NCBI GenBank assembly: GCA_946480925.1
Contig: CAMLLU010000021.1
Coordinates: forward strand, 14,600 to 78,599
Length of the DNA: 64,000 nt
Source: an uncultured Rivibacter sp.
GTDB taxonomy: Bacteria; Pseudomonadota; Gammaproteobacteria; Burkholderiales; Burkholderiaceae
Direction: 5' to 3'
The translations under genes were made by a program, and so were the position numbers. The notes under the pieces are model-generated. The model was not told where the DNA came from. It saw only the letters and a program-made list of their open reading frames with translations, and made no database searches. Each line of letters opens with the position of its first letter. Position 1 is the stretch's first letter. Below are positions 26,321 through 35,080 of this stretch, piece after piece.

Positions 26321-28102
26321 TCAGTGTGACGTAGTGCTCAAGGCAGCCGTACCTGCCTGAACCTGCTGCTCGAACCACCGCTGAAACAGGGGGTGCGGCG
26401 CAAAGCCCTCACCGAGGTCGAACGTCAGGCCTTCGAGGAAGCGGCGCTCAGGGCCGGTGCCGTTGGTGCGGGCCGGGATGACGATGGCGCGGCCGCCGTC
26501 CTTCTGGGCTTCCTGCACCATGTCGCGCACGCGCTGGATCCACGAGGCGCGCTTGTCGGGCCAGTCTTCGCGCCAGGTGGCGTAGCGAATGGCACGGAAG
26601 GCCGGGGCGCCGGGGGCTGCCTTCATCTGCGCGGCCAGCTGCTCGAGGATGCCGACCCACTGCTGGTTGCGCTGGTCGCTGCCGGTGCCGTGCGCCACGA
26701 GGATCACCGTTTCCTTGCGGGGCTCGCGCGACAGGGCGCGTGCGCGTTCGAGCAGCGTGGCAGCGAACAGCGGGTTGGCTTCAACGCCGCCCACGGTGGT
26801 CAATGCCAGCGGCGTGTTGATGCGCGCCGGCGGGAATGCCGCGGCGTGGTCGCCATGGCCGTGGTCGTCGTCGTCGTCACCGTGCCCGCCTCCGTGGCCT
26901 CCCTGGGCTGTGCCATGGCCCCCATGGGCGCCATGACCGCCGTGCGAGTAGCCGGCCGTGGGCGCGGCCGCGGACTCGACGTCGGCACCGATCATGCGCT
27001 CCACGTCACTCTTGAACGAAGACTCGAGCCCGAACACGCGCACGATCACCGCGGCCCGCACGCCGCGCTTTTCGAGGCGGCGCACGGCACGCTCGATGAG
27101 CGGCTGGTCGGCCATGGAGAACACATACTCCATGGGGTAGCGCGCTTCGAGCGGCGCAACCGCCTGGCGCATGGTGTCGTTCCAGTGGTAGTCGGAGCCG
27201 TGCGCCAGCAGGATCACGCCCAGCTCGTTTTGCGCCAGTGCGGTGTGCCGGTTCGCCTCGCGCGCCATCCACGTGGCCAGCCACTGCTCGGGGCCGCGGC
27301 GTGCATTCAGCAGCTCGGCGCCCTTGGGCAGCTCGCCCTTGAGTTCGGCATCGAAGGACATCATGCCGTCGAGCCGGCGCCCGAAGTGGAAGGGCACGAC
27401 CACCACGCGGCCTTCACCGCCTGCGGCCGCTTCCTGCAGGGCCTTGCGCGACGCGGCACGCAGGGCTTCGCGTTCGCCCGAGCGGGCGTCGGTCCACACC
27501 ACCGTCTGCACGCGCGCGAAGCCGAAGCCTTCAGACGCCTTCTGCGCGATGCGCTGCCAGTCCTGCGCGATGGTGCGGCGGGCGGCCGCGTTGGCTTCGC
27601 TCGTGAAGCCGACGACGACCACACGCGCCTGCTGCGGGTGGTGGATGCCGCGCAGCTGATCGGCCAGCGCCTCCACCGCGAAGTAGCTTTCGCCGAAGGG
27701 CCGGGCAACGTCGGCGGGCAGAGCGGTCTTCGACAGCAGCGTCTTGAGCTGCTGCCACTTCGCGTCGGCACCCGACATGAACACCGGCAGCACGACCAGG
27801 CGCTTCGCGCCGCTGCTTGCCAGCCGCGAAACGGCCGCGTCGAGCGTGGCCTTCGTGCGATCGTCGGTGGCGACGACCAGTTCGGCCGGGCGGCCGGCGG
27901 CAAAGCTGTCGAGCGCGTCGCGGATCTCTTCATTGCCCTGGAAGCCGCGATCGGCCGCCACGGCGATGAAGGCGGTGTCCGACGCGACGCGGCCCGGCTG
28001 TTGCGCCGGCTGTTGTGCTCCCACGCTGGCGGCCGGGGCAAGCAGCGTGAAGGTCAGGGCCGCGAACCAGCGACCCATGAGGGGTGACGGGGACGGGTTC
28101 AT
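26321..28102 (-). CDS. Exported CbiX-like (sirohydrochlorin chelatase-family) protein with His/Asp-rich linker
   Basis: This 593-residue protein has an N-terminal signal (WFAALTFTLLAPAASVGAQ) and so is probably periplasmic. CbiX/CbiK/HemH-fold chelatases, which insert Co or Fe into tetrapyrroles, are normally cytosolic. Three CbiX-like modules can be recognised, at about residues 44-200 (active-site motif lost, reading VAADRG), 295-385 (VILLAHGSDYHWND) and 465-593 (VILVAHGTGSDQRN); the last two keep the catalytic-type HG. Between the second and third, at about residues 385-422, lies a stretch with nine His and six Asp. ATG 28102 is preferred because GGAG lies just upstream; 28114 is an alternative. 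The gene follows the TonB receptor by 23 bases. Metal handling fits, but the substrate is unknown. Confidence 0.8.
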   Translation of the reverse strand: MNPSPSPLMGRWFAALTFTLLAPAASVGAQQPAQQPGRVASDTAFIAVAADRGFQGNEEIRDALDSFAAGRPAELVVATDDRTKATLDAAVSRLASSGAKRLVVLPVFMSGADAKWQQLKTLLSKTALPADVARPFGESYFAVEALADQLRGIHHPQQARVVVVGFTSEANAAARRTIAQDWQRIAQKASEGFGFARVQTVVWTDARSGEREALRAASRKALQEAAAGGEGRVVVVPFHFGRRLDGMMSFDAELKGELPKGAELLNARRGPEQWLATWMAREANRHTALAQNELGVILLAHGSDYHWNDTMRQAVAPLEARYPMEYVFSMADQPLIERAVRRLEKRGVRAAVIVRVFGLESSFKSDVERMIGADVESAAAPTAGYSHGGHGAHGGHGTAQGGHGGGHGDDDDDHGHGDHAAAFPPARINTPLALTTVGGVEANPLFAATLLERARALSREPRKETVILVAHGTGSDQRNQQWVGILEQLAAQMKAAPGAPAFRAIRYATWREDWPDKRASWIQRVRDMVQEAQKDGGRAIVIPARTNGTGPERRFLEGLTFDLGEGFAPHPLFQRWFEQQVQAGTAALSTTSH

Positions 28103-28125
28103 GGGGTACTCCATCGTCAGTGTTT

Positions 28126-31005
28126 TCAGAAGGACTGCTCGAAGCGCGCGGCGACGTTGCGGCCGGGTTGCGAATAGAAGTCGACGCCAGCCGGGTTGCG
28201 CGCGTCGGCCTGGCGGATGTCGCTCCACAGCCAGTACTTCTTGTCGAACAGGTTGTTCACGGAAAGCGAGACGCGCGAGCCCTTCCACGGCCGCCACCAG
28301 GCGCCCAGATCCACCACGCCGTAGCCGGCCGGGCGGAACCAGGGCGAAGGCGTGGTGCCGCTGTTGTCGTTGACGTGCTTCACGCGCTGCGCCGCGCGCA
28401 GGCGCGTTTCGGCGCCCCACGGGCCTGCGTCGTGCGCGAGGCCGAGCGACAGGCGGGTGGGTTCGATGGTGTCCAGCGGCTGGCCGGTTGTTTCGTCGCT
28501 GCCGCGCGCGGTGGCAATGGCACCGTCGAGGCGCCAGCGCGGCATGAAGTCCCATGCGAGGCGGGCTTCGGCGCCATGGATGCGCACCTTCGACACGTTC
28601 ACCGACATGAAGGTGGAGCCCAGCCCGGTGATGCAGTTCGGGTCGGCCGGGCAGTCCAGCCGCGCGGTGGAGATGAAGTTGCGGTAGCGGTTGTCGAACG
28701 CGGCGACCTGGCCACGCAGCGTTTCGGTGTTGAAGCGCAGGCCGACCTCGAGGCTGGTGCTGGTTTCAGGCTCGAGCGCCGGGTTGGGGCTGGTGCCGTA
28801 GCTTTGCGCCGGGTTGCGGAAATGCCCGTTCACCTCTTCGTAGCTTGGCGCGCGGAAACCGCGCACGAGCTGGCCGTAGCTGGCCAGTGCCGGGGTGAAC
28901 TGCCACGAGGCAGCGAGCTTGGGCGACAGCGCACTGTCGGTCTGCGACACGGCCTGCTTGCCGATGGCGGCCAGCACCGTTTGCGACAGCGTGTCGCCGG
29001 TGTCGGGCCGCAGCGCGCGCCAGTCGTAGCGCAGCCCCGGCGTGAGCGTGAGCGCACCCCCGGCCAGGCCAGTGATCTCGTCCTGCACGAACAGGCCCAC
29101 GGTGTCGGTGTGGCCGGGCGCGAAGTCGCGCAGCGGGAAGGTGTCGCCGGCCAGCGAATTGGTGGTGGTGCCGGCCGTGAGGTTGCGCACCGTGGCGCCG
29201 CGTTGCTCTTCGGTGCGCACGCGTATCGCGTCCACGCCGTAGGTCAGCAGCTGTTTTTCGCCCAAGGCGCTGTCGAACTGCAGGCTGCCGCCGGTGGAGC
29301 GTTGGCGGAACAGGAAGTCCTGCGCGATGAGGCAGTTGCTGCCCGTGCCGGACGATGCCGAGCAGCCGGCCGAGGTGTTGGTGCGCGTTTGCTCGTTGAA
29401 GTTGTAGGTCTTCGCGTCCTGCATGAAGAAGCGGGCGTCGAGCCGGTCGTACCAGCTTTCGGGGCCCGGCTTGTGTTCCCACTCGATGCGGGCGCGGGCG
29501 CGGCGTGCGCTGTCGGTACCGGACATGGCGGTCACCTTGGGCAGCGAAGACGCGAGGCGCAGCACCTGCACGTCGGCGTCCTGGTCGCGCGCTTCGGCGG
29601 TGAGCACCACGCGGTGGCCGGCGGCTGGGCGCAGCACGAACTTCGCGATCGCGCTGCGGTCGCGCACGTCTTGCGGGTTGGGGGTCGTGCGGCTGGCCGA
29701 CACGGTGTCGACGTTGCCCTGGTTCTTGAATTCGTGCGCCTCGGTCTGCGTGTAGCCGAGCAGCCACTCGGCGCCTTCGCCGCGGCCAGCGCCGAGCACG
29801 GTGCCGGTCTTGCCCTGGTTGGCGCCCGTGTAGCCCGCGGCCACCTTGCCGCCCAGCGTGGCGCCGCTGGCCAGCAGGTCGGTGGGGTCGAGCGTGAGGT
29901 AGCCCACCACGCCGCCGATCGCGTCGGAGCCATAGAGGCTCGATGCCGGCCCGCGCAGCACTTCCACGCGCTTCAGGAACTCGGGCGAGATGCCCAGCGG
30001 TGCGTTGAGGGTGAAGTTGGTGGGGCCGCCGCCGTTGAAGTAGTTCGGCAGGCGGATGCCGTCGACCAACTGCAGCACGCGGTTGTCTTCGATGCCGCGG
30101 ATGTTGGGCCGCGTGGCACCGAAGCGGCGAGCGTCGCGGGCGAAGGCCACGTCGGGCTCGTCTTCGAGCAGCTCTGTTTCGTCGGCGGGCAGGCGCCGGT
30201 CGAGCGATTCGCGGGTGATGCGGGTGATGGTGGCGGGCACCTTGTTCGCGTCGGCTTCGTTGCGCGTGGCGGTGACCACGGTCTCGGCCACCGGCTGTGC
30301 TGCTTCAGCGGCTTGCTGCTGCGCGAGCGCGGAGCCGCTGGCCAGGGCCGCGGCCAGCGCGGTGGCGTGCAGCGCACGGCGCGAGGCGCGCGCCATGCGC
30401 TGCTCGGCCACGGATTGCGCCACGGCGGGCTCCAGGTCGGCCAGCAGCAGGCGCAAGGTCTGCTGCGGAATGAGGCGCTGCCAGCGGTACTTGTCGTGCG
30501 CGCAGCCGATGAACGCCGGAGCCCTGCCAAGCAACAGCTCGCGCAGCGTGGGCGACAGCGCGAAGCGCAGGAAGTGCACTGCGCTCGGCCGGCCGAGATG
30601 CCGGTCCGGCAGGTCTTCATTGGCCTCGGCATGACACCAGCGTTCAGCCTTGCAGCCGACGTACAGCCTATGCGCTGCTTCGTTGAGCCAGGGCAGGTCG
30701 CGCGCGCGCTCGGCGGCATCGGGCAGCTCGATCAGCAGCGTGGCCTTCCATTGCCGGCCGTCTGGCAGCAGGTGGGCATAGGCGGCGGTTTCATCGGCGA
30801 TGCCCGCGGCGTCGCTGATGCGCTCGGCCCGCAGCACTTCCTGCACCTGGTGATGCACCGTCCAGGCATCTTCGAAATGCAGGCGCATGGCGGGGCCCAG
30901 CGAGAGGCTGCGGGCACGGCGATGCGCCATCAACGCCTGGCGCGAAGGAAGTGGCGCCGCCGCAGCAGGGCGGGCGTCAGGGGTGTGAAGGTGTTTTTCC
31001 AGCAC
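28126..31005 (-). CDS. DUF3501-like domain fused in frame to a TonB-dependent (haem/hemoglobin-type) outer-membrane receptor
   Basis: Residues 1 to about 203 resemble DUF3501: RRARSLSLGPAMRLHFEDAW, HHQVQEVLRAERI, AHLLPDGRQWKATLLIELPD and SAVHFLRFALSP. An internal Met then starts a signal peptide (RRALHATALAAALASGSALAQQ), followed by a TonB-dependent receptor. Its plug contains PVAETVVTATRNEADANKVP, NIRGIEDNRVLQLVDGIRLP and VEVLRGPASSLYGSDAIGGV; the C-terminus ends in NVAARFEQSF, a typical barrel end. No stop separates the parts. GTG 31005 with AAGG is the preferred start; ATG 31089 is an alternative. Internal ATG 30396 would give a stand-alone receptor of 756 residues. DUF3501 usually occurs as a separate gene. 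The receptor resembles the hemoglobin/transferrin group; ligand unknown. The gene lies downstream of a Fur-box-like site. Confidence 0.85.
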   Translation of the reverse strand: MLEKHLHTPDARPAAAAPLPSRQALMAHRRARSLSLGPAMRLHFEDAWTVHHQVQEVLRAERISDAAGIADETAAYAHLLPDGRQWKATLLIELPDAAERARDLPWLNEAAHRLYVGCKAERWCHAEANEDLPDRHLGRPSAVHFLRFALSPTLRELLLGRAPAFIGCAHDKYRWQRLIPQQTLRLLLADLEPAVAQSVAEQRMARASRRALHATALAAALASGSALAQQQAAEAAQPVAETVVTATRNEADANKVPATITRITRESLDRRLPADETELLEDEPDVAFARDARRFGATRPNIRGIEDNRVLQLVDGIRLPNYFNGGGPTNFTLNAPLGISPEFLKRVEVLRGPASSLYGSDAIGGVVGYLTLDPTDLLASGATLGGKVAAGYTGANQGKTGTVLGAGRGEGAEWLLGYTQTEAHEFKNQGNVDTVSASRTTPNPQDVRDRSAIAKFVLRPAAGHRVVLTAEARDQDADVQVLRLASSLPKVTAMSGTDSARRARARIEWEHKPGPESWYDRLDARFFMQDAKTYNFNEQTRTNTSAGCSASSGTGSNCLIAQDFLFRQRSTGGSLQFDSALGEKQLLTYGVDAIRVRTEEQRGATVRNLTAGTTTNSLAGDTFPLRDFAPGHTDTVGLFVQDEITGLAGGALTLTPGLRYDWRALRPDTGDTLSQTVLAAIGKQAVSQTDSALSPKLAASWQFTPALASYGQLVRGFRAPSYEEVNGHFRNPAQSYGTSPNPALEPETSTSLEVGLRFNTETLRGQVAAFDNRYRNFISTARLDCPADPNCITGLGSTFMSVNVSKVRIHGAEARLAWDFMPRWRLDGAIATARGSDETTGQPLDTIEPTRLSLGLAHDAGPWGAETRLRAAQRVKHVNDNSGTTPSPWFRPAGYGVVDLGAWWRPWKGSRVSLSVNNLFDKKYWLWSDIRQADARNPAGVDFYSQPGRNVAARFEQSF

Positions 31006-31143
31006 GGGAGTACCTTGAAGGGCACGGTGCTGGCTTGCGGCTGGCTGGTGCGGTGATGCAGACAACGAAAGGTCGGAACCGGCCCGCATGCGCCTGCCGC
31101 TTGCGCGTGCAGAGCCGTTGCCGGTATCGCGGGGTCACACTTT

Positions 31144-31162
31144 AATGCGAATAATTCTTGTT
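31144..31162 (-). promoter_or_regulatory. candidate Fur box upstream of the TonB receptor
   Basis: AATGCGAATAATTCTTGTT is centred on the palindrome GAAT-A-ATTC and resembles beta-proteobacterial Fur operators of the GCGAATNATTC type. It lies about 140 bases upstream of the receptor start and about 120 upstream of the divergent kinase gene. Confidence 0.6.
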
Positions 31163-31280
31163 TGCAAGCGAATGAAACGCCGGCGTGTCGGCAGGGTGTG
31201 TTTGCCGCTTCACGGTGGGCATGCAAGGAAGGTGCTGAGGTATCGTGTCCAGCGGGATACCTTTCGAGCAAGGGGCTGAC

Positions 31281-32405
31281 ATGCGGCTGGCGGAATTCAT
31301 CCGGAATGACATCGACTCCATCCTGGCCGAGTGGGAGTCATTCGCCGCGACCTTGCTTCCCGCGGCGGCAGGCCTGACGTCGCTCGCCCTGCGGGACCAT
31401 GCGCCGCACATCCTGGCGGCAGTGGCGAAGGATCTCGACACGCCCCAGACCGCACTGCAGCAGTCAGAGAAGTCGAAGGGGCGCGCCCCCATGGTCGACG
31501 GCGCGCCGGAGACGGCGGCGCAGACGCATGCCGTGCTGAGGGCGCGTGGCGGGTTCGACATCAACCAGCTCGTGGCCGAATACCGCGCGCTGCGAGCCAG
31601 CGTCCTCAAGCTGTGGCGCGATGCTCACGAGCCGAATGAGAGCGGGATGGAGGACATCATCCGGTTCAATGAAGCGATCGACCAGGCGATCGCTGAATCG
31701 GTCGGCCACTTCCATGCCCAGGTGGAGCAGGCTCGCAACCTGCTGCTCGGGATGCTCGGGCACGACATGCGCAGCCCGCTCAGCACGATCGTGGCAACGG
31801 CGTCGTACCTTGCAGCCTTGAACGCCGGGGAGGAGGTTTCGATTGCTGCGGCGCGCCTGATTCGAAGCGGCGAATCGATGCGGACCCTCGTGGACGACCT
31901 GGTCGACTTCAACCGCACGAAACTCGGCCTGGGCATCAGGATCGTGCCGTCGGACGTCGATCTTGCCCTATCGGTCGCCGACGAGTTGGAGCAGCTGCGC
32001 GGCGCGCATCCGCGCCGGCAGCTCCATCTGGTGGTGAAAGGCGACTGCCGCGGTCAGTGGGACGGCCCACGGCTTCAGCAATCGCTTCGCAACCTGGTCT
32101 CGAATGCGATCAAGTACGGAGCACCCGACACGCCCGTGCATGTGGCGCTCGTTGGCGAGGGGGGCGATATCCGCCTGGAGGTCACCAACCGCGGGCCGTC
32201 CATTGATTTGACGACCGCCAAGGAGATCTTCGATCCGCTCAAGCAAGGCGTGGCTCAAGGAGACCGGGGCAGCCTCGGGCTGGGGCTGTTCATCGTGCGT
32301 GAGATCTCACGGGCGCATGGTGGCGAAGTCGAGGTGCGCTCCAGTGAGGGCGAGACCACCTTCTCCATGCGCCTGCCTCGTCACAGCCCAAACGTGTCGC
32401 CCTGA
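31281..32405 (+). CDS. Sensor histidine kinase with RsbRD-like N-terminal domain
   Basis: A 374-residue soluble histidine kinase. The N-terminal 140 residues have an RsbRD_N-like helical sensor pattern (LAEFIRNDIDSILAEWESFAATL and INQLVAEYRALRASVLKLW). The phospho-accepting H161 lies in LLLGMLGHDMRSPLSTI, and the HATPase_c domain shows NLVSNAIKYG, with a weak D-box, and GLGLFIVREISRAHGG. There are no membrane segments, so it probably senses an intracellular signal or binds a partner. ATG 31281 follows AGGGG. No response regulator gene is adjacent. It is divergent from the iron locus; whether it senses iron is not known. Confidence 0.88.
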   Translation: MRLAEFIRNDIDSILAEWESFAATLLPAAAGLTSLALRDHAPHILAAVAKDLDTPQTALQQSEKSKGRAPMVDGAPETAAQTHAVLRARGGFDINQLVAEYRALRASVLKLWRDAHEPNESGMEDIIRFNEAIDQAIAESVGHFHAQVEQARNLLLGMLGHDMRSPLSTIVATASYLAALNAGEEVSIAAARLIRSGESMRTLVDDLVDFNRTKLGLGIRIVPSDVDLALSVADELEQLRGAHPRRQLHLVVKGDCRGQWDGPRLQQSLRNLVSNAIKYGAPDTPVHVALVGEGGDIRLEVTNRGPSIDLTTAKEIFDPLKQGVAQGDRGSLGLGLFIVREISRAHGGEVEVRSSEGETTFSMRLPRHSPNVSP

Positions 32406-32454
32406 ACCGAGGCCGATACCTGCAGGGGCCGGCCGCTTTGGCGTTCGCAAATGA

Positions 32455-32478
32455 AAAGCCCCACAACAGTGGGGCTTT
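32455..32478 (-). terminator. rho-independent terminator of tRNA-Ser
   Basis: A perfect ten-base stem AAAGCCCCAC / GTGGGGCTTT with a four-base loop, followed on the minus strand by TTTT. It lies seven bases beyond the tRNA 3' end. Confidence 0.85.
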
Positions 32479-32485
32479 GGTGTGC

Positions 32486-32576
<91 letters not shown>

Positions 32577-32762
32577 GGAAAGTCCGCGATTGTAGCAACA
32601 GCGCGCGGGGTCTCTCCGACGATCGCGTTGCTCGATGCAGCGTGCGGTCGATGGTGTCGCGGTGGTGGTGTTGGTCTCGCGGCAGATGAAGCGATGGGGG
32701 GCCGGGTGGGGCAGTGCTGAGGCCGGCAATGGCGCTGCCGGCCTTGGGGCGTGTGGGGGGCG

Positions 32763-33023
32763 TCAGCTCAGGCCGGCCAGCGCAGGCGGGTCGGCGGAGA
32801 GTTCGTCTACTGCAGCAGGAGGCGCCAGCTTGGCGGCGCGTCGTGGGTCGCGGGCCAGATAGTTCTTCACTGCGTTGATTTCCGAGCCTACGGTTTTCAC
32901 TGCTTCCTGGAGCTCCTCGGCGGTGGCGTCCAGCGTCTCCATCCAGTAGGCGACCTCCCAGTCCCAGTTCAGGTTGATGCTCAAGTAGTAGTGTTCTCCG
33001 CGACTCTTCAAGCTGTACGGCAT
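32763..33023 (-). CDS. DUF3606-like small protein
   Basis: An 86-residue protein containing the short DUF3606-like pattern VAYWMETLDATAEELQEAVKTVGSEINAVKNYLA, found in many proteobacterial small proteins of unknown role. The N-terminus reads like a regular folded domain and the C-terminus is Ala/Pro-rich. The gene stands alone next to the tRNA; there is no operon context. Confidence 0.75.
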   Translation of the reverse strand: MPYSLKSRGEHYYLSINLNWDWEVAYWMETLDATAEELQEAVKTVGSEINAVKNYLARDPRRAAKLAPPAAVDELSADPPALAGLS

Positions 33024-33332
33024 ACGTGCCTCCGATCGTGATAACCGCTGCGGGGCAAGTGGTGTGCCTGCACCGCATTGCGAGTCGCCTAGAGACGACG
33101 CGCAATGCGCAGGTATGGGAAATCACTCCAGATTTGCGGATGGACGCCCGACGTTACGGAAAGTTTTTCTCACAACCGGTGGCGGAACGCCGCACGAGAA
33201 AGCGCGCTGGGCTTGAAGGGCCTGTGCGACGCTGGGCTGGCGAGTTCAGTCAGCCTTGCCTGCACCGCACTCACATCGCGGCAGGCGAGGTCGCGATATA
33301 GGGCACGTTGCGTGCCCTATGGGGGCTCTGCG
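33024..33332. other. gene-free intergenic stretch
   Basis: This stretch separates the DUF3606 gene from the end of the TolC-type gene. The short frames present have no domains, ribosome binding sites or codon pattern to support them, and I see no repeat or hairpin worth naming. Confidence 0.6.
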
Positions 33333-34883
33333 TTATTCGCGCGAGCGTGGCTTGACCGTGCCGCCTGGGGCAGGTGTAGGTGCAGGTTGCGCGGCTGGGG
33401 TTCTGGTGGCAGGGCCACTCATGCCGGGCGTCGACTCCGCCAGTCGGCGTGCACGGGCGTCGAGTTCTTCCTTCGGCGTGGGGTTGATCAGGCTGGCGTC
33501 GGCCGGGCAGCGGGCCGCACCGTCTTCGCCGGCTTGCCAGGCCGAGGCTTCACGGGCGCCGTCGTCTGCGTCTTCGCGCTTGAGGCCCAGTGCGGCCACC
33601 AGCGAGCCGGTGGCGGCGTGGCTGCGCAGCCAGGCGATCTGCAGGTCGGCTTCGGCGTTGGCGTACGAGCGGCGGGCCGTGTAGAGCTCGTTTTCGGAGT
33701 TCAGCAGGTCCAGCAGGCTGCGCTGGCCGATGTCGAACTGCTGGCGGTAGGCATCGCGCGCCTTTTCGATGGCCAGCACGTTGCGGTCGAGGTAGCCCAG
33801 CTGTTCCTTGAGCTTGCGCGTGTCGTTGAAGGCGATGGAGCCGGTCTGGCGCGCGTCGCGGCAGGCCTTGTCGCGCTGGTCGGCGGCCGTGTTCAGCAGG
33901 TCGGCGGCCTGGCGCACGCGGGCCTGGTCGGAGCCGCCGTTGAAGAGGTTCCAGCTCAGCACCAGCTCGGCCGAGCTGTCGCGCTTCTGGTCCGACACGC
34001 CGTCGAAGTTGCGGCCGGCGCCCGAGCGCAGGCGCGCTTCCACCTTGGGCTGGAAGGCGGCCTTGCGGACGCTGGCCTGGGAGCGCGCGGCACGGAGGTT
34101 TTCGATGGCGGCCGCGATGGCGGGGTTGCGTTGCGACACCTGGGCCAGCAGCTCACCCTGGCCGGAGGGCACGTTGTGCGCCAGCGGCGCGGCTTCGGGC
34201 AGCTGCTCGGGCGGCGCTTCGCCGACCACGCGGCGGTAGCGCTCCACCACGTCGTACAGGTTGGCGACTTCGGTGGCGAGGTTGGACTCGGCCAGCGCAA
34301 GGCGCGCGCCCGCCTGCTCGAGGTCCACCCCGCGGCCGACGCCGGCACGCACGCGGCTCTGGATCTGGTCGAACGCGTATTTGTGCTGCACGTAGTTGTC
34401 TTCGGCCAGCCTCACGAGGCGGCGAAAGCGCAGCACGTCGTGGTAGGCGCGTGCGGCTTCCAGCGCGGTCTGTTCCGTGGCGTCGACGAACTCGAAGTAG
34501 CGCGTGAGCTTGGCGTGGCCGAGGCGGTCTACCTCGTTGCTGGTGGCCAGGCCGTCCCACAGCATCTGCGTGAGCGCGAGCGCTGCGCCGCTGCGCGAGA
34601 GGCTTGCGCTTTCAGGGTTGCGGCTGCTGATTCGGTCGTTTTCGCGGCCCACGCTGGCCGACAGGTCCAGCCGCGGGTAGTAGCCACCGCGGGCGACGTC
34701 GATCTCGTTGTTGGCAGCGCGAAACGCGTTGAAGCGCGCGGTGACCTCGGGGTTGGTGGTGATGGCTTTCTGTGCCGCAGCGCGCAGGGCCTCGTTGCCG
34801 TTTGGCTGCTGGGCCCAGGCGGTTGCACAGCCAGCTGCCACGAGTGAGAGAGCGAGCAGCGGAGCGCGAAGTTTCAATGGCAT
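33333..34883 (-). CDS. TolC-family outer-membrane protein (LapE-like)
   Basis: A 516-residue outer-membrane efflux/type I secretion channel. It has a signal peptide (LRAPLLALSLVAAGCATAWAQ) and two TolC-type repeats rich in long helices: the first includes EALRAAAQKAITTNPEVTARFNAF and YYPRLDLSASVG, the second AIENLRAARSQASVRKAAFQPKVEARL and SWNLFNGGSDQARVRQAADLL. A proline-rich tail of about 60 residues is unusual. Placement beside LapG and LapD, and the presence of a large RTX adhesin and LapC-type adaptor in the window, make it the likely LapE, exporting the adhesin across the outer membrane. It is divergent from lapG. Confidence 0.9.
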   Translation of the reverse strand: MPLKLRAPLLALSLVAAGCATAWAQQPNGNEALRAAAQKAITTNPEVTARFNAFRAANNEIDVARGGYYPRLDLSASVGRENDRISSRNPESASLSRSGAALALTQMLWDGLATSNEVDRLGHAKLTRYFEFVDATEQTALEAARAYHDVLRFRRLVRLAEDNYVQHKYAFDQIQSRVRAGVGRGVDLEQAGARLALAESNLATEVANLYDVVERYRRVVGEAPPEQLPEAAPLAHNVPSGQGELLAQVSQRNPAIAAAIENLRAARSQASVRKAAFQPKVEARLRSGAGRNFDGVSDQKRDSSAELVLSWNLFNGGSDQARVRQAADLLNTAADQRDKACRDARQTGSIAFNDTRKLKEQLGYLDRNVLAIEKARDAYRQQFDIGQRSLLDLLNSENELYTARRSYANAEADLQIAWLRSHAATGSLVAALGLKREDADDGAREASAWQAGEDGAARCPADASLINPTPKEELDARARRLAESTPGMSGPATRTPAAQPAPTPAPGGTVKPRSRE

Positions 34884-35080
34884 GTGTTCTTGTGTCTGGC
34901 TCAGGTGTGCGCGCGATGGTGTCTGCTGCAGCGCGATCGCACAAGCCCTTGACGAAAGGTATCGCTGGAAGTATTTCACGCAAGTTGTTGCAGGCGCTTT
35001 GTTTTCGCAACAAGTCGATGCACAGTGCACGGCGTGGTGGCCCGGTCGTTCAGATTCAAGTTCTGCGATGCAGCGCCGAC

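Noticed and set aside
28084..31056. Plus-strand open frame opposite the TonB receptor
   Set aside because: It lies antisense to a receptor with clear signal, plug and barrel motifs; its own product is low-complexity and lacks domains.
33026..33301. Possible small gene between the DUF3606 and TolC-type genes
   Set aside because: No domain, no ribosome binding site and arginine-rich composition; treated as random open frame.
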